DNA of 64,000 nt, taken from positions 11,357,417 through 11,421,416 of the forward strand of contig CAMZMU010000123.1 of NCBI GenBank assembly GCA_947311845.1, in the 5' to 3' direction. Below are positions 44,277 through 54,319 of the stretch, in pieces (the stretch's first letter is position 1; each line of letters begins with the position of its first letter). A program made the position numbers and the translations under genes. The notes below the pieces were generated by a model. That model did not search any database, was not told where the DNA came from, and saw only the letters and a list, made by a program, of their open reading frames with translations. Origin of the DNA: Poa pratensis (taxonomy: Eukaryota; Streptophyta; Magnoliopsida; Poales; Poaceae).

Positions 44277-46345
44277 TAGGGATGGCAACGGGTCTGCTCC
44301 CCGCCGGGAGTTCCATCTCATCCCCATCCCTATTAAACAATCGGGGAGCATTTTCTCCCATCCCCATCCCCGCTGGGTTCGGGGCGGGGATCGGGTTCCC
44401 CGTTAAGAAGCTAAATTCTCAGAAATTTGAAATCGTTGTTGCAGACCAGAGAAAAACGACCCCGAGCTCCCGCGACTCCCCAGCTAGGGTTCCGCCTCCG
44501 CGCCGCCACCGCCCGCCCGGCCCCCTCGCCGCCGCCCACCTCCCCCCCGTGTCGCACCCAGGCGACACCGGGGGGCGCCACCTCGCGCCGCCGGCGGGCT
44601 CGCCCTTCCGCGCCTCTCCCCGCCGCTGCCGCCGCCGGCCGTCGCGCCGCGGCGGTGGCGGCCTCCCCGCTGCCACACAACTGGCGGCGGGGGTGTGCCC
44701 TCTTGCGCTCGTGCCGGGGGAAGGTTGACGCGGCTGGGACGCGGCCAGCCGGCTCATCGGCGCTCGGACGCCGGGGCGGCGGCCCCGGATCGGTGGAGCG
44801 TGTCGGCGGCCGGTTCCCGCGCGGGCGGCGCGGCTGACGACGCGGGAGGAGGCCGGGGCGGCGGCCCCGGGCAGGTGGCGGCGCGGACGCGCTCTGCTGG
44901 TCGCGACGGCGCGAGGTGGAGCTGCGGTGCAGCGGGGCTGCGCAGGGGCTGCGCGAGGGCGAGGTCGGACGGCTCGGGCCGCGGCCAGGGGCGCGCGCGG
45001 TGGGCTGCTTCTAGGCCAAGGTGATGGCGGTGGTGGTTTTGGGGTTGGGGTTGCTTCGGGCTGTAGGTGGGAGGAGGATGCCGGGGCGGCGGCCCCGGGG
45101 CTGCGGGTGTGCGGCGGTCGTCGCGGCTGCTTTGGGGCGGTGCGGCGGTCGGAGTTGGAGGCGTCGGTTCTCCTTCCGGCATGGTGCTCGGAGGAGTCGT
45201 TCATCTTCCTCTCGGTGCCTCCACGTGGTGCGGAGCTCGGGCTGCAAGATTGATTGTTCTTCGCCTCCAACTCTGGAGGTCGGGATGGCGTGGTGCGGCA
45301 GGGGTTGTCTGCATCGTGGGTGCCGGGGCGGCGGCCCGGCAGCGGAGGAGCGTGGAGGAGTGTGGTTGCTGGTGGGCTAGTCGGTCTCGTGGTGAGCGGG
45401 TGCACGCACGTCGAGCGAAAGCTCTGCTCCGGCTGTCGTCGGGCAGGCGGCAACGACGCCTTCGGGCGCCGTTTCTCTTCTTGAAGATGCCGTCGAGACG
45501 TGGTGCTCGCCTTTCACCCGGACCACTCCGGGGGAAACCCTAGATCTTCCGAGATCGGCCGATGATGGCGCTCTGTGTCATGCTCCCCCTTGGGGGCATC
45601 GTTCTTGGAGTGGTGACCGGCTGGAGGGACATGTGGTTCCGGGAGGTGGCGGCGAGGGTGTCGAGGCTTCTTTTAGGCCGGGGCGGCGGCCCCGGATGTT
45701 GGTGCGACGTCCGTGGTCTGCGAGCAGCTCTCCTTGGGCAGCTTGGGCTGCGGGTGGCTGATTTGTGCGGCGTCGTGGCTCGGTTGCGAGCGGTGCTATG
45801 TCGGGACGGCGGTCTCGGAAGGGGGTGCTGGCGGCGAGGCTGTCGGGGCTGCTTGGGCAGCGGCAGCAGCGGTTGTCTTTTAGGCCGGGGCGGCGGCCCC
45901 GGATGTTGGTTCGGCGTCCGTGGTCTGCGAGCGGCTTACCTGGTGCGGCTTGGGCTGTGGGTGACCGCGTCGTGCGGCGTCGTGGGTTTCTCGAGGTTGT
46001 GGGGCTTCGCCCCGTGGGTTGTGTTGCGTTGTTGTATGGTTTTCGCCCGGTTTCTTCCATAATAAACCGGGCACCTTCTGCTTAATAAAACGGTGAGGCA
46101 AAGCTTTTGCCTCGGTTTCAAAAAAAAAAAAAGATATTGTCATACTCTCATGATTTTACACTCTGAAAACACAAATGTACACAACTTGTGTATCACATAT
46201 GTGTGGTAAAATGACAAAAAAATAGTATCATATGTTGAATACTACTCCCTCCGTCGAGCGGGATGAGGAGACCTTTTAACCCCCATCCCCGTTTAACATG
46301 GCGGGGATCAAAATATACGGGGAACAGGGCCCATTGCCATCCCTA
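44277..46345. mobile_element. hAT-type element (2.07 kb) enclosing a GC-rich retrosequence
   Basis: The ends TAGGGATGGCAACGGG and (complement) TAGGGATGGCAATGGG are inverted repeats with CCCCATCCCC-rich subterminal DNA. The flanks GCCATACT (44269-44276) and GCCGTACT (46346-46353) are an 8-bp duplication with one difference. There is no transposase; the interior (44440-46135) is a separate insertion. It splits LR unit 5 within block A. Confidence 0.87.
44440..46135 (+). mobile_element. GC-rich poly(A)-ended retrosequence with repeated palindromic motif
   Basis: It begins with UTR-like GCTAGGGTTCCGCCTCCGCG and ends in TTAATAAAACGGTGAGGC, GCTTTTGCCTCGGTTTC and a run of A (46119-46132), so it is a poly(A)-type insertion. 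CCGGGGCGGCGGCCCCGG occurs at 44771, 44853, 45081, 45678 and 45885, with a shortened copy at 45323. The last two lie in a larger duplicated segment containing CGTCCGTGGTCTGCGAGC. Long frames exist on both strands, as expected for GC-rich DNA, with no known domain. Confidence 0.55.
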
Positions 46346-47505
46346 GCCGTACTCTACGTGTAATGGGAACCGGAGAGGGTTCACATCGCGCGCTGTGATT
46401 GATCGGTCGGTCTCAAGTTCGTGCTAATCTCGGTCGATCTCCTTCGGGTCGTGCCGGCGATCCCCGGAAAAAGATCGGCACCATCGGTACTAACATGTGA
46501 TCTCCCTCTCTGTGTCTGCTTTCGGCTCCGTCGCTAAGTGGTCTGTATGTATAAGCCCCCGAGGCCCAAGCGCAGCACGCCACGAGTAATCCACTGCGCC
46601 TCGTTTCTCGGTTACCGTCCTAATCTGGTGATCTAGAGGGACGGTCATGGAGGCGAATGATCGGCAATGGACAGTACGGAATCAGGTCGGCTGAAGAGCT
46701 TGTCGTTGATGCATCGGTCTCACAGGCCCCGCCTCTTCTCCATCTACAGAATCTAGCTCGGATGAGAGCGCAGCACTGCAGGCGCGGAACCAAAACGTAA
46801 ATTCTTCACATGGGTGCCGTTGCTTAACAAGATCCATCTTGACGTGGCGTGATGGTTTGGCCATTAGCGGACGCGGACGGATTGAAGATGCCCTCCCTCT
46901 TGTACTGTACCCATTATTATGCCGCCTCGTCAACAGTGGCCCTAGATCCGCCCCTACACATAAAAAAAAAATTATCGTCCGGAAGCGTCCCCGACTTGTG
47001 CGAAAGATCGTCATTTCGCCATGGAATGGTTGTGGAAGGGAGAGGACGCAATGTGTAAAGCTTTTTCAAGCTGTCTACGAGACAAAAACAAATGGTTGCT
47101 AGGAGTACAAGCAAACGGTAACAGTTGCAGTGGATTTAGCTATTTCCTCTATGACAGCCTAGCAAGTTTCCTACATCCGCCCAGAACATTTGTACAATAT
47201 CATCGGTCAGTAACTCAGTATACATTTTGATCATCCCAACAGTTTCCTTACTTGGCTCACGCAAAGGAATTACTTCTACCTCACGAAACGCTTGATTAGA
47301 TGGACCGCAGTAATGTACTCTAACACAAGTTTGTTTTACTTGGAAGGAAACGAACAAAAACCGCCAGTACTCCGATATAAATCAGGAGTGCAGGGATTAA
47401 AAGTCTACTGTAGCATCTGACCAGGCGAGATCGAGCAAGTACCATCAGGCAGCAGATAGGTATATAGGCTGGTCCGGTCTGTTGTGAATTTAGGTATAGG
47501 CTGCG
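46346..47505 (+). repeat. LR unit 5, right part
   Basis: Blocks continue from A (GGTTCACATCGCGCGCTGTG, 46379), C (TTTCTCGGTTACCGTCCTAA, 46603), D (CTTCACATGGGTGCCGTTGC, 46804), E (CATTTCGCCATGGAATGG, 47011), F (AGTTTCCTACATCCGCCCA, 47164), G (47225-47320) to H (TATATAGGCTGGTCCGGTCT, 47461). The homology ends inside H at about 47500; blocks I and J are absent. Confidence 0.78.
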
Positions 47506-48430
47506 GCGCCTCCTCCGGCTCTCCCTTGACCTCTGCGTCGCCTCCGGGCGGTGGTGGCGCGGCGTTCTCCTTCTCGCCGTCGTCTGAATGACGACAAGGC
47601 CTTTCTCGAGGGCAGACTACCGCTCCGCAAACTCCTGCATCGCCGGGAGGACGGTCTCGAACGACTGCCTCTTGGCCTCGACGAGCTAAAGCTGGAAGAG
47701 GGTCTCAGTCTCCTCCTCCGTCATTTCCCGATGCATGGCGGTGGTGTCGCGGCGCGCTTCTTGCCACGGATCGGCTATTTGTAAAGGAGGTTCTCAAGAT
47801 TTTATATTGAATAATGTTGTAATCCTATAGTGTTACCTTGGACCGGCTATGTTTCTGTTGTACTACTGTGAGGGATGTAATATTTACGGAAAGGTCCTTC
47901 CGTGAGTGTTATATCAACGACTTGTATGCAGTGGTGTGCTGGGTCACCGCACTGAGGCAGCTCTTGTATCTGCTGCTGTCGCTGCCGTTGCCTCCCTCTT
48001 CGTCGTTTTGCGTCATCTCTGCTCGCTGGTTGTGGTGGTGGATCGAAGAGGAGAGGGGAGAAAGAGAGTAGAACGCCGATGCGGTGGAGGAGGACGGGAA
48101 GCAACGCGCTGCTTATAAAGACAGCAGAGAGGAGAAGCGGGCCACCCATTAACGTCGTCGCCGATTTCCGAGACACGATTACTGCGGCGATTCGCGTCGG
48201 GAAGGCGTGACGCGACGCGTCTGCACATATGTGGAAACCGGTAGGCAATTAACTCGACATCTGCCGTCCATAGGGATTAGGGATGTAAATGGTTACCTAA
48301 ACGGCGCCATATAATCCCATTTATTGAGGTCAATAGTTCAAAAACTTTTTTGATTCCTGAGAAAATGAGCCAGCGATGCATGCATACGGGATTAAGTGGC
48401 GCCACATATTGCGCCGCTTTGCCCGTCCAT
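47506..48430. other. Element fragments, no gene recognised
   Basis: 47506-47785 on the minus strand encodes HREMTEEETETLFQL and other pieces resembling the element-borne hypothetical proteins, with stops, so it is a decayed fragment. 47800-48285 shows no feature I can name. At 48287 TTAGGGATGTAAATGGTTAC resembles a hAT end, but no partner was found. Confidence 0.35.
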
Positions 48431-48454
48431 AGTAAATTACGCTGAGCGTTTTTC

Positions 48455-49230
48455 AATTGCTTAGCAAGTTTCCTACATCCGCCCAAAACGGTTGCACAAC
48501 TTCATCGATCAGTATACATTTTGGTCATGCAAATTGTTTCTTTACTTGGCTCACGCCAAGGAATCGCTTCTAGCTCACGGAACGCTTTGAATTCGATGGC
48601 AATCATTTACGTCCATGTGGATTTTTTTTTAACGGCGTCCATATGGATGGACTGCTCAAACACAAGTTTGTTTTGTTTGGAAGGAAACGAACAAAAACCG
48701 ATAGCTCTCTGATAGATATAAATCAGGAGTGAAGTACAGGCGGCCACAGGCGGCAAGCCCACGAGCAGCCGTGGACGTGGCCAGTTACAATTCACCAGGC
48801 AGGCAGGCAGGCAGGCACCAGCTAAGCATATAGGCTGCTCCGTTCTGTTCTGAATCCAAGCATAGGCTGGGGCTTCAAAGCAGGAAGCATATGAGATGAT
48901 ACCCTTCTTTTTTAGGCGCCCGGCCTGGAGCTGACACGAGACTGAACCTAGAAGCTACAGTAGGACCCTTTGTATGTCGGTATATCCTACGTGGTGGAGT
49001 TACAAAAATTCGGGAGATTCGTGGTGCATGCATGCAGGACAGCTGTGCGGACGCGAGATTTGTCGCGTGTTTCACTGGGGAAGATTGTTGGGTTTATTTT
49101 GTTTTGGCGTTTTGAGGTTGATGGCGATGTAGCCATGCAGGACGAGGGTGCTGTTTTCAGGACTCAGGAGAGAGGTTTGTCTCTTTGGTCTTCGGCGTCG
49201 TCCACTTATGTCGACAATCGGATATGATCG
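48455..49230 (+). repeat. LR unit 6 (shortened)
   Basis: It holds F (AGCAAGTTTCCTACATCCGC, 48463), G (TTGGTCATGCAAATTGTTTC, 48521, with TCACGGAACGCTTTGAATTC), H (48820-48945, AGCATATAGGCTGCTCCGTT), then directly J (AGCCATGCAGGACGAGGGTG, 49131). Blocks A to E and most of I are missing. A CAGG tetranucleotide run (CAGGCAGGCAGGCAGGCA) lies at 48799. Confidence 0.75.
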
Positions 49231-49254
49231 CACCCCTCCCAAAAGCTGGATTAA

Positions 49255-50140
49255 GAGCATCTGCACTCTCAAACCATCTCCAAAAACCTATTAGGTGCCG
49301 GACACGAAAAACGTCCATAGCGACACCTCTCAAGTTTTCGGTCCGGTCATTTTTTGTCCGGCAGCTACGAGCGGGCCTCCAAACTTGGGGGTGGACTCGA
49401 GGCTGCCGAATAATGCCCGGGCTTGCCCGCATGCAATCACAGATAGGCGGGACCCGCTTGTTGTCTGCACACCGGTTACGTCGCGGCTGTAACAACGGAG
49501 CAACCTTCCCAAGCGACCAGCATGGCGGAGACATGTCGCTGACATTAAACCGGCTCGTCGCCTCCCCCCCCCCCCCCCCCTCCACACACGTCAGTTTCCC
49601 CGCGCGCCACTGTTACCCACCGCTTTTTCGCCTCACTTTCCCGCCCAGCTGGCTAGCTATAAGAAGCCCCGCTGTGTCTCTGCTTCTCGTCGTTCTCTCC
49701 CCTCTCGCCTTAGACAACACAATCTCCATGTCGCGCCGTCGACCGGATGCTACACCGCCTAGCCACCTCCTGGCCCACCCTCACCCAGGCCGTGCGCCGT
49801 CGTCCCGACATCGGAGCTAAATCCTCTGTCGTCAGAGCACAACGAGGAGGAGAGCGACGTGGAGTGGCCGAAGAATGAGGAGGAGCCGCATCCGGAAGCG
49901 CCGATCTAGCCAGAGCAGGTCACCGCGATGAACTCCATCCTCACCGTGTGTGAACCACACACGACGAGGGGGCGTACCGCCAGGTGAGGCAACCTTCGCG
50001 GAGGCAGAGGCCACCGCAATGGAGCGATTGCTCGAGACCGCGGCGATCGAGGAGCATGCTGTTATGATAGGTGCTCTAGAGGCGACACCATCCGACTTGT
50101 ATTCATAGTTAGTCTTGTATTAACTTAAGTACATGTCTTT
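49255..50140 (+). mobile_element. Second GAGCATC-type unclassified element
   Basis: It starts TAAGAGCATCTGCACTCTCA, like the start of the element at 18855, and passes through a 17-C run (49564-49580), a TATA-like CTATAAGAAGC (49658) and a start at 49728. Downstream frames show EHNEEESDVEWPKNEEEP and, shifted, AEATAMERLLETAAIEEHAV. The acidic protein is interrupted by stops. I do not recognise a function. The right end near 50140 is a guess based on loss of coding-like texture. Confidence 0.4.
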
Positions 50141-50144
50141 GAGT

Positions 50145-50985
50145 ACGTGACTCAAATGTTATGTTTGTGACGAATATTGTGTACGAGTTAGGTTACGTTT
50201 GGACTTGGAGTTGTATTAGGTGTGGATAGGATACGTATAGTGTTCGAGTCAGACACTACTAGGCTGGGCCTCCCATATAATGAGGGGGCACCACACGATG
50301 TAACCTATGACGACTTGATAGCAACATGCACATAGGGGGAGCCGGCGGCTTGTGCCGGCGCCTAGGGCGGCCAAGATTGCGGTATCAACGGGGAGGAGCG
50401 CTCGTATTCATGCCCCGCAGAGGTAGGCGAGTTCGCCGAACTGCGTTAACAAATCTCGGTGTCGTCATCGTGCCGCGATTGCTTGGTTCTCGGTAGATCA
50501 ATTATACGCCTACGACGGTAACAAACCTTGTACTCATTAAGTTTATGCATGATTTTCCTTAGCTGTTTGAGGGGGTGGATGGACTCACACTGCCAAGACT
50601 AATGTGTTGCGGTGACATGAATAAGTTCTACATGTCATAGGCATAGAGATGCCGATCTGACTTACACTAGTTGTGCTAAAGAGTAAAACCGGCTGCACGA
50701 CAGATAGGCTATGGCTGGCGCATGGCCAGACGCAATGAGCCTCACTCTCTCTTTTCGCCACGCGGGGGCGAATGACGCTAAGGCTGGCCCCTCTCACGCG
50801 GTTGATGATGGGGAGTCTGGCCTAGCGGACCACCTCCTCCTGGCATTTAGAGTAGCATTAGTTGTAGTTTTGGCCTACATTAGTTGTAGTTTAAGTTTAA
50901 ATTTAGATTTGGCTGTAATATATGAAATTTTAATGAAATCATGTATTTTCTTCATTTGCACAAGTCAGTTAAATTCGAATTTTGG
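50145..50985. other. No gene or element recognised
   Basis: Mixed-composition DNA. Short open frames such as 50711-51166 (+) have no recognisable similarity. Nothing can be annotated with confidence. Confidence 0.3.
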
Positions 50986-51029
50986 TTTTGGGGTGTTGCT
51001 GTGGACAGTAGCCGAAATGTGTCACCTTC

Positions 51030-51165
51030 TCTGGCTAGTGGACAGCACGTGCTTCAAGTACTGTACAGGTCTGGGCGTGCTGCACCCGTGCGGGCCTACG
51101 GCGGTGCATCCATGCATCACGGGCATATGTTTTCTGTTCTCGGACGCGAGATCTAGATTAGATTA
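51030..51165 (+). repeat. Block K, second copy
   Basis: It is a diverged copy of 22950-23110 (shared GTGCTGCACCC, GGTGCAT, TTCTCG, ACGCG, GATTAG in order). It lies downstream of LR unit 6, whereas the first copy is upstream of LR unit 3, so it may belong to the spacer between LR units. Confidence 0.5.
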
Positions 51166-51335
51166 GGTGGAACTCACGATGTTCATCACTACCGCGTCAC
51201 AGAGACTCAAGAACATTGCGTCACATTGTTCCTTGTGGCTTGTGATCTCGGTTCCTCTCGATGATTTTAACGGTTCACCTGAAAAAAAGGCACACAAATT
51301 TCAGAGAGATGAGCAACCGTTCGTGTCCGCGTGCA

Positions 51336-52935
51336 TGATACGTCTCAAACGTATCTATAATTTTTGATGTTCCATGCTTGTTTTATACCAATTGCAACAT
51401 GTTTTGCATCTACTTTATATCACTTTTATACATTTTTTGGGACTAACCTATTAACAAGATGTCGAAGTGCCAGTTCCTGTTTTCTGCTGTTTTTGTATTC
51501 CAGAAAAGCTAGTCCGAAAATATTCTCGGAATTAGACGAAACTAAACGGGGGTGCCTATTTTTCCAGAACACACCTGACGGAGTGAAGGAGCAGCAGAGG
51601 AGGGCCACCAGGGCCCCACACGCCACGAGGGCGCGGTTCCCCACTCTGCCGCGCCCTGGGGTGGTGTGGGCCCCTCGGGGGTCCGCAGCCGCCGCCCTTT
51701 CGCCTACTTATTCCCCCCGACGCGAAAACCCTAAGTACCTGAGCAAATATCCACGAAAAGATCCAGAGACGCCGCCGTCGTCAACCCTAGCTCGGGAGGG
51801 TTCAGAACCTCTTCCCGGCACCCTGCCGGAGAGGGGAATCGTCACCGGAGGCTTCTACATCGCCATGCCTGCCTCCGGAGTGATGCGTGAGTAGTTCATC
51901 CTTGGACTACGGGTCCATAGCAGTAGCTAGATGGTTGTCTCTCCACTTTGTGCCATCATGTTTAGATCTTGTGAGCTGCCCTACATGATCAAGATCATAT
52001 TATTGTAATGCTACATGTTGTGTTTGCTGGGATCCGATGAATATTGAATATTATGTCAAGTTGATTATCAATCTATCTTATATGTTATTTAAGATCTTGC
52101 ATGCTTTCCGTTACTCGTAGATGCTTTGACCAAGTAGATGCTTGTAACTCCAAGAGAGAGTATTTATGCTAGATAGTGGGTTCATGTCTCCGTTTAACCT
52201 GGGACAGTGACAGAAAGTTCTAAGGTTGTGGATGTGCTGTTGCCACTAGGGATAACCTAACGATGCTATGTCCACGGACATATGTGTTTGTTTACATTAC
52301 GCACTTTACTTAATGCAATTATCCGTTGCTTGCAACTTAATACCAACGGGGGACTCGGATGACAACCCGGCGGTGGATTATTAGTCATAGATGCTGTTGG
52401 ATAACGATCTATGTATTATGTCGTAATGCCCAATTAAATATCATAGTAGTCAACATGTCATGTATATGCATTGTCATGCGCTCACTATTCGTCAATTGCC
52501 CAGCTGTAATTTGTTCACCCAACATGTTATTTATCTTTTATGGAGAGACACCACTAGTGAACTGTGGACCCCGGTCCATTCTTTTATACTGATTAAAAAA
52601 CCACAAACTGTAAACTGTTCCTTTTTCATTCTCTGCAATTTAATACTCATTTTCCACACCATACGTTTAATCCTTTGTTTTCAGCAAGCCAGTGAGATTG
52701 AGAACCTCACTGTTTCGTTGGGGTAAAGTAGTTTGATTGTGTTGTGTGCAGATTCCACGTCAACAGTCCAGACTCCCTGCGACAGCTATTTTTCTGGCGC
52801 CGTTGACAACCTTCTGAAGAGTTGCTGCTCCTACTGGTTCGATAACCTTGGTTTCTTTCTGAGGGAAAACTTGCTGCTGACTACATCATACCTTCCTCTT
52901 GGGGTCTCCCAACGAACGTGTGTTTCACGTCATCA
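51336..52935 (+). mobile_element. Solo LTR of a Gypsy retrotransposon (Sabrina-like), 5-bp target duplication
   Basis: It starts TGATACGTCTCAAACGTATC and ends CACGTCATCA, giving the TG..CA ends of an LTR. GTGCA is present on both sides (51331-51335 and 52936-52940). The body matches what I remember of the very common Triticeae Gypsy LTR with CATCGCCATGCCTGCCTCCG, GGACAGTGACAGAAAGTTCT and TGAACTGTGGACCCCGGTCC. No internal domain or second LTR is present, so it arose by LTR-LTR recombination. The family name is from memory. Confidence 0.9.
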
Positions 52936-52940
52936 GTGCA

Positions 52941-53690
52941 CCACGGGCATGGCCAAACGGCTCGACACAAACGGACCGAGCATAGCGAACGTGTCCGTTT
53001 CAACCCATTTTCACCCTACATTTTAGCTGTCCGTAATCCTTGTCCTCCCCGTGCCCTCCCGGCCGGGCTCCGTCTCGCTGGCAGCCGCCCAAACCCTAGT
53101 GATGTTCAAGCAGAAGAAAAATGTCGGAGCAGCCAGAAGTCGAGAGAAGGAAGCGGGCCGGTCAGAGAGAAAATGCGTCACTTACTTGCTCCTTGGTGAA
53201 GAAGCTTGCCGGGAGGGACTCGGGAAAGGGCGGGGGTGTTCACGGGGATCTTCGCATGAGGCCATATAGGGTACAACAGGGGAAGTGAAATGACATGCGA
53301 TACCAAAAATTTCTACCACCGTATATTCGTGTACGCGCGCGAGGTCGTGTCATCTTCAACCTCGCACGAACTTGACGCGACGTTCCCCCTCTCTGTATGC
53401 GAAGAGGGTGGCTCAGAGAAAATGGACGATACTTCTTTTCTTTTAAGGCTTGATATTTCAGGATGTTTTAAATTCCCCGCAGATCATCACACAAGTAAAT
53501 AGACCAAATTTGTATCCTCATAAAATTGTACGAGGCTCGCAACCAACATAACGCTCAGTGCGGCCCATCTAGGAAGCTCTACACGATAGGAGGACCAGCA
53601 TCGTGCAAAGCGATGAATATCGCGATTCCTATTCTACGCCCGTTGCAATGATTAGCACCGTTTCCCGCACACTACTCGCTCCCCACGTCG
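52941..53690. other. No gene recognised
   Basis: The insertion site of the solo LTR continues here (GGCCAAACGGCTCGACACAA). Short frames such as 53051-53269 and 53290-53502 lack recognisable similarity, and no element ends were found. Confidence 0.3.
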
Positions 53691-53739
53691 CTCTTGTTGG
53701 GCCGACCCATATAGCTTTTCTTGGTTGGTTTACCAACCA

Positions 53740-54250
53740 GTTTTTTCTGGTATCTTTTTTGGTTTTTTGTCCCTTTTCCTGTTTGGTTTTCTGTTTCGTT
53801 TTTCTGGTTTTTTATTTCCAAATTTAGAAAATGGTTCATTATTTTGAAAAAATGTTCAAATTTTAAAAATGTTCAGATTTTGAAAATGGTTATGATTTTG
53901 AAAAATGTTCAGATTTTTAAAATGGTTCATGAACATTTTTTTCCAAATTCGTGAACAATTTTTCAAATTCAGGATTTTTTTAAAATTCAGTAAATTTTAT
54001 ATTCAGGAACCATTTTAAAATTCATGAACCGTTTTCAAAATCATGAACAATTTTCAAATTCGTGAACCTTTTTTCAAATACTTGAAGTTTTGAAATTTAG
54101 GACATTCTAAATTCACGAATTATTTTTCATATTCATGACCCATTTCAAATTCATGATTTTTTTTAAAAAAAAGTTGACCATTTTTTAAATCTGGGAACTT
54201 TTTTTGATTTCACCAATTTTCACATATTTAAAGAAAAAAATAACCGAACC
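53740..54250. repeat. AT-rich block of TTCAAATT/GTTCATGAA-type motifs
   Basis: Short motifs such as TTTTGAAAATGGTT, AAATGTTCAGATTTT, TTCATGAACC and ATTTTCAAATTC recur with variation on both strands. This is a familiar texture inside Triticeae DNA elements. There is no coding, and boundaries are approximate. Confidence 0.6.
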
Positions 54251-54319
54251 CAGCTAATGGGCCAGGCCCAAGAAGGCTCGCTCCGCGCGTGATAGTGGGC
54301 GAAACCACTCTAACCAGTG

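Noticed and set aside
44419..45453. 344-codon minus-strand open frame and overlapping frames
   Set aside because: The Pro/Arg/Ala-rich product comes from GC-rich retrosequence open in nearly all frames; no domain or codon bias supports a gene.
49564..49580. 17-C run as a functional tract
   Set aside because: Simple homopolymer, likely unstable and error-prone in sequencing; nothing around it suggests function.
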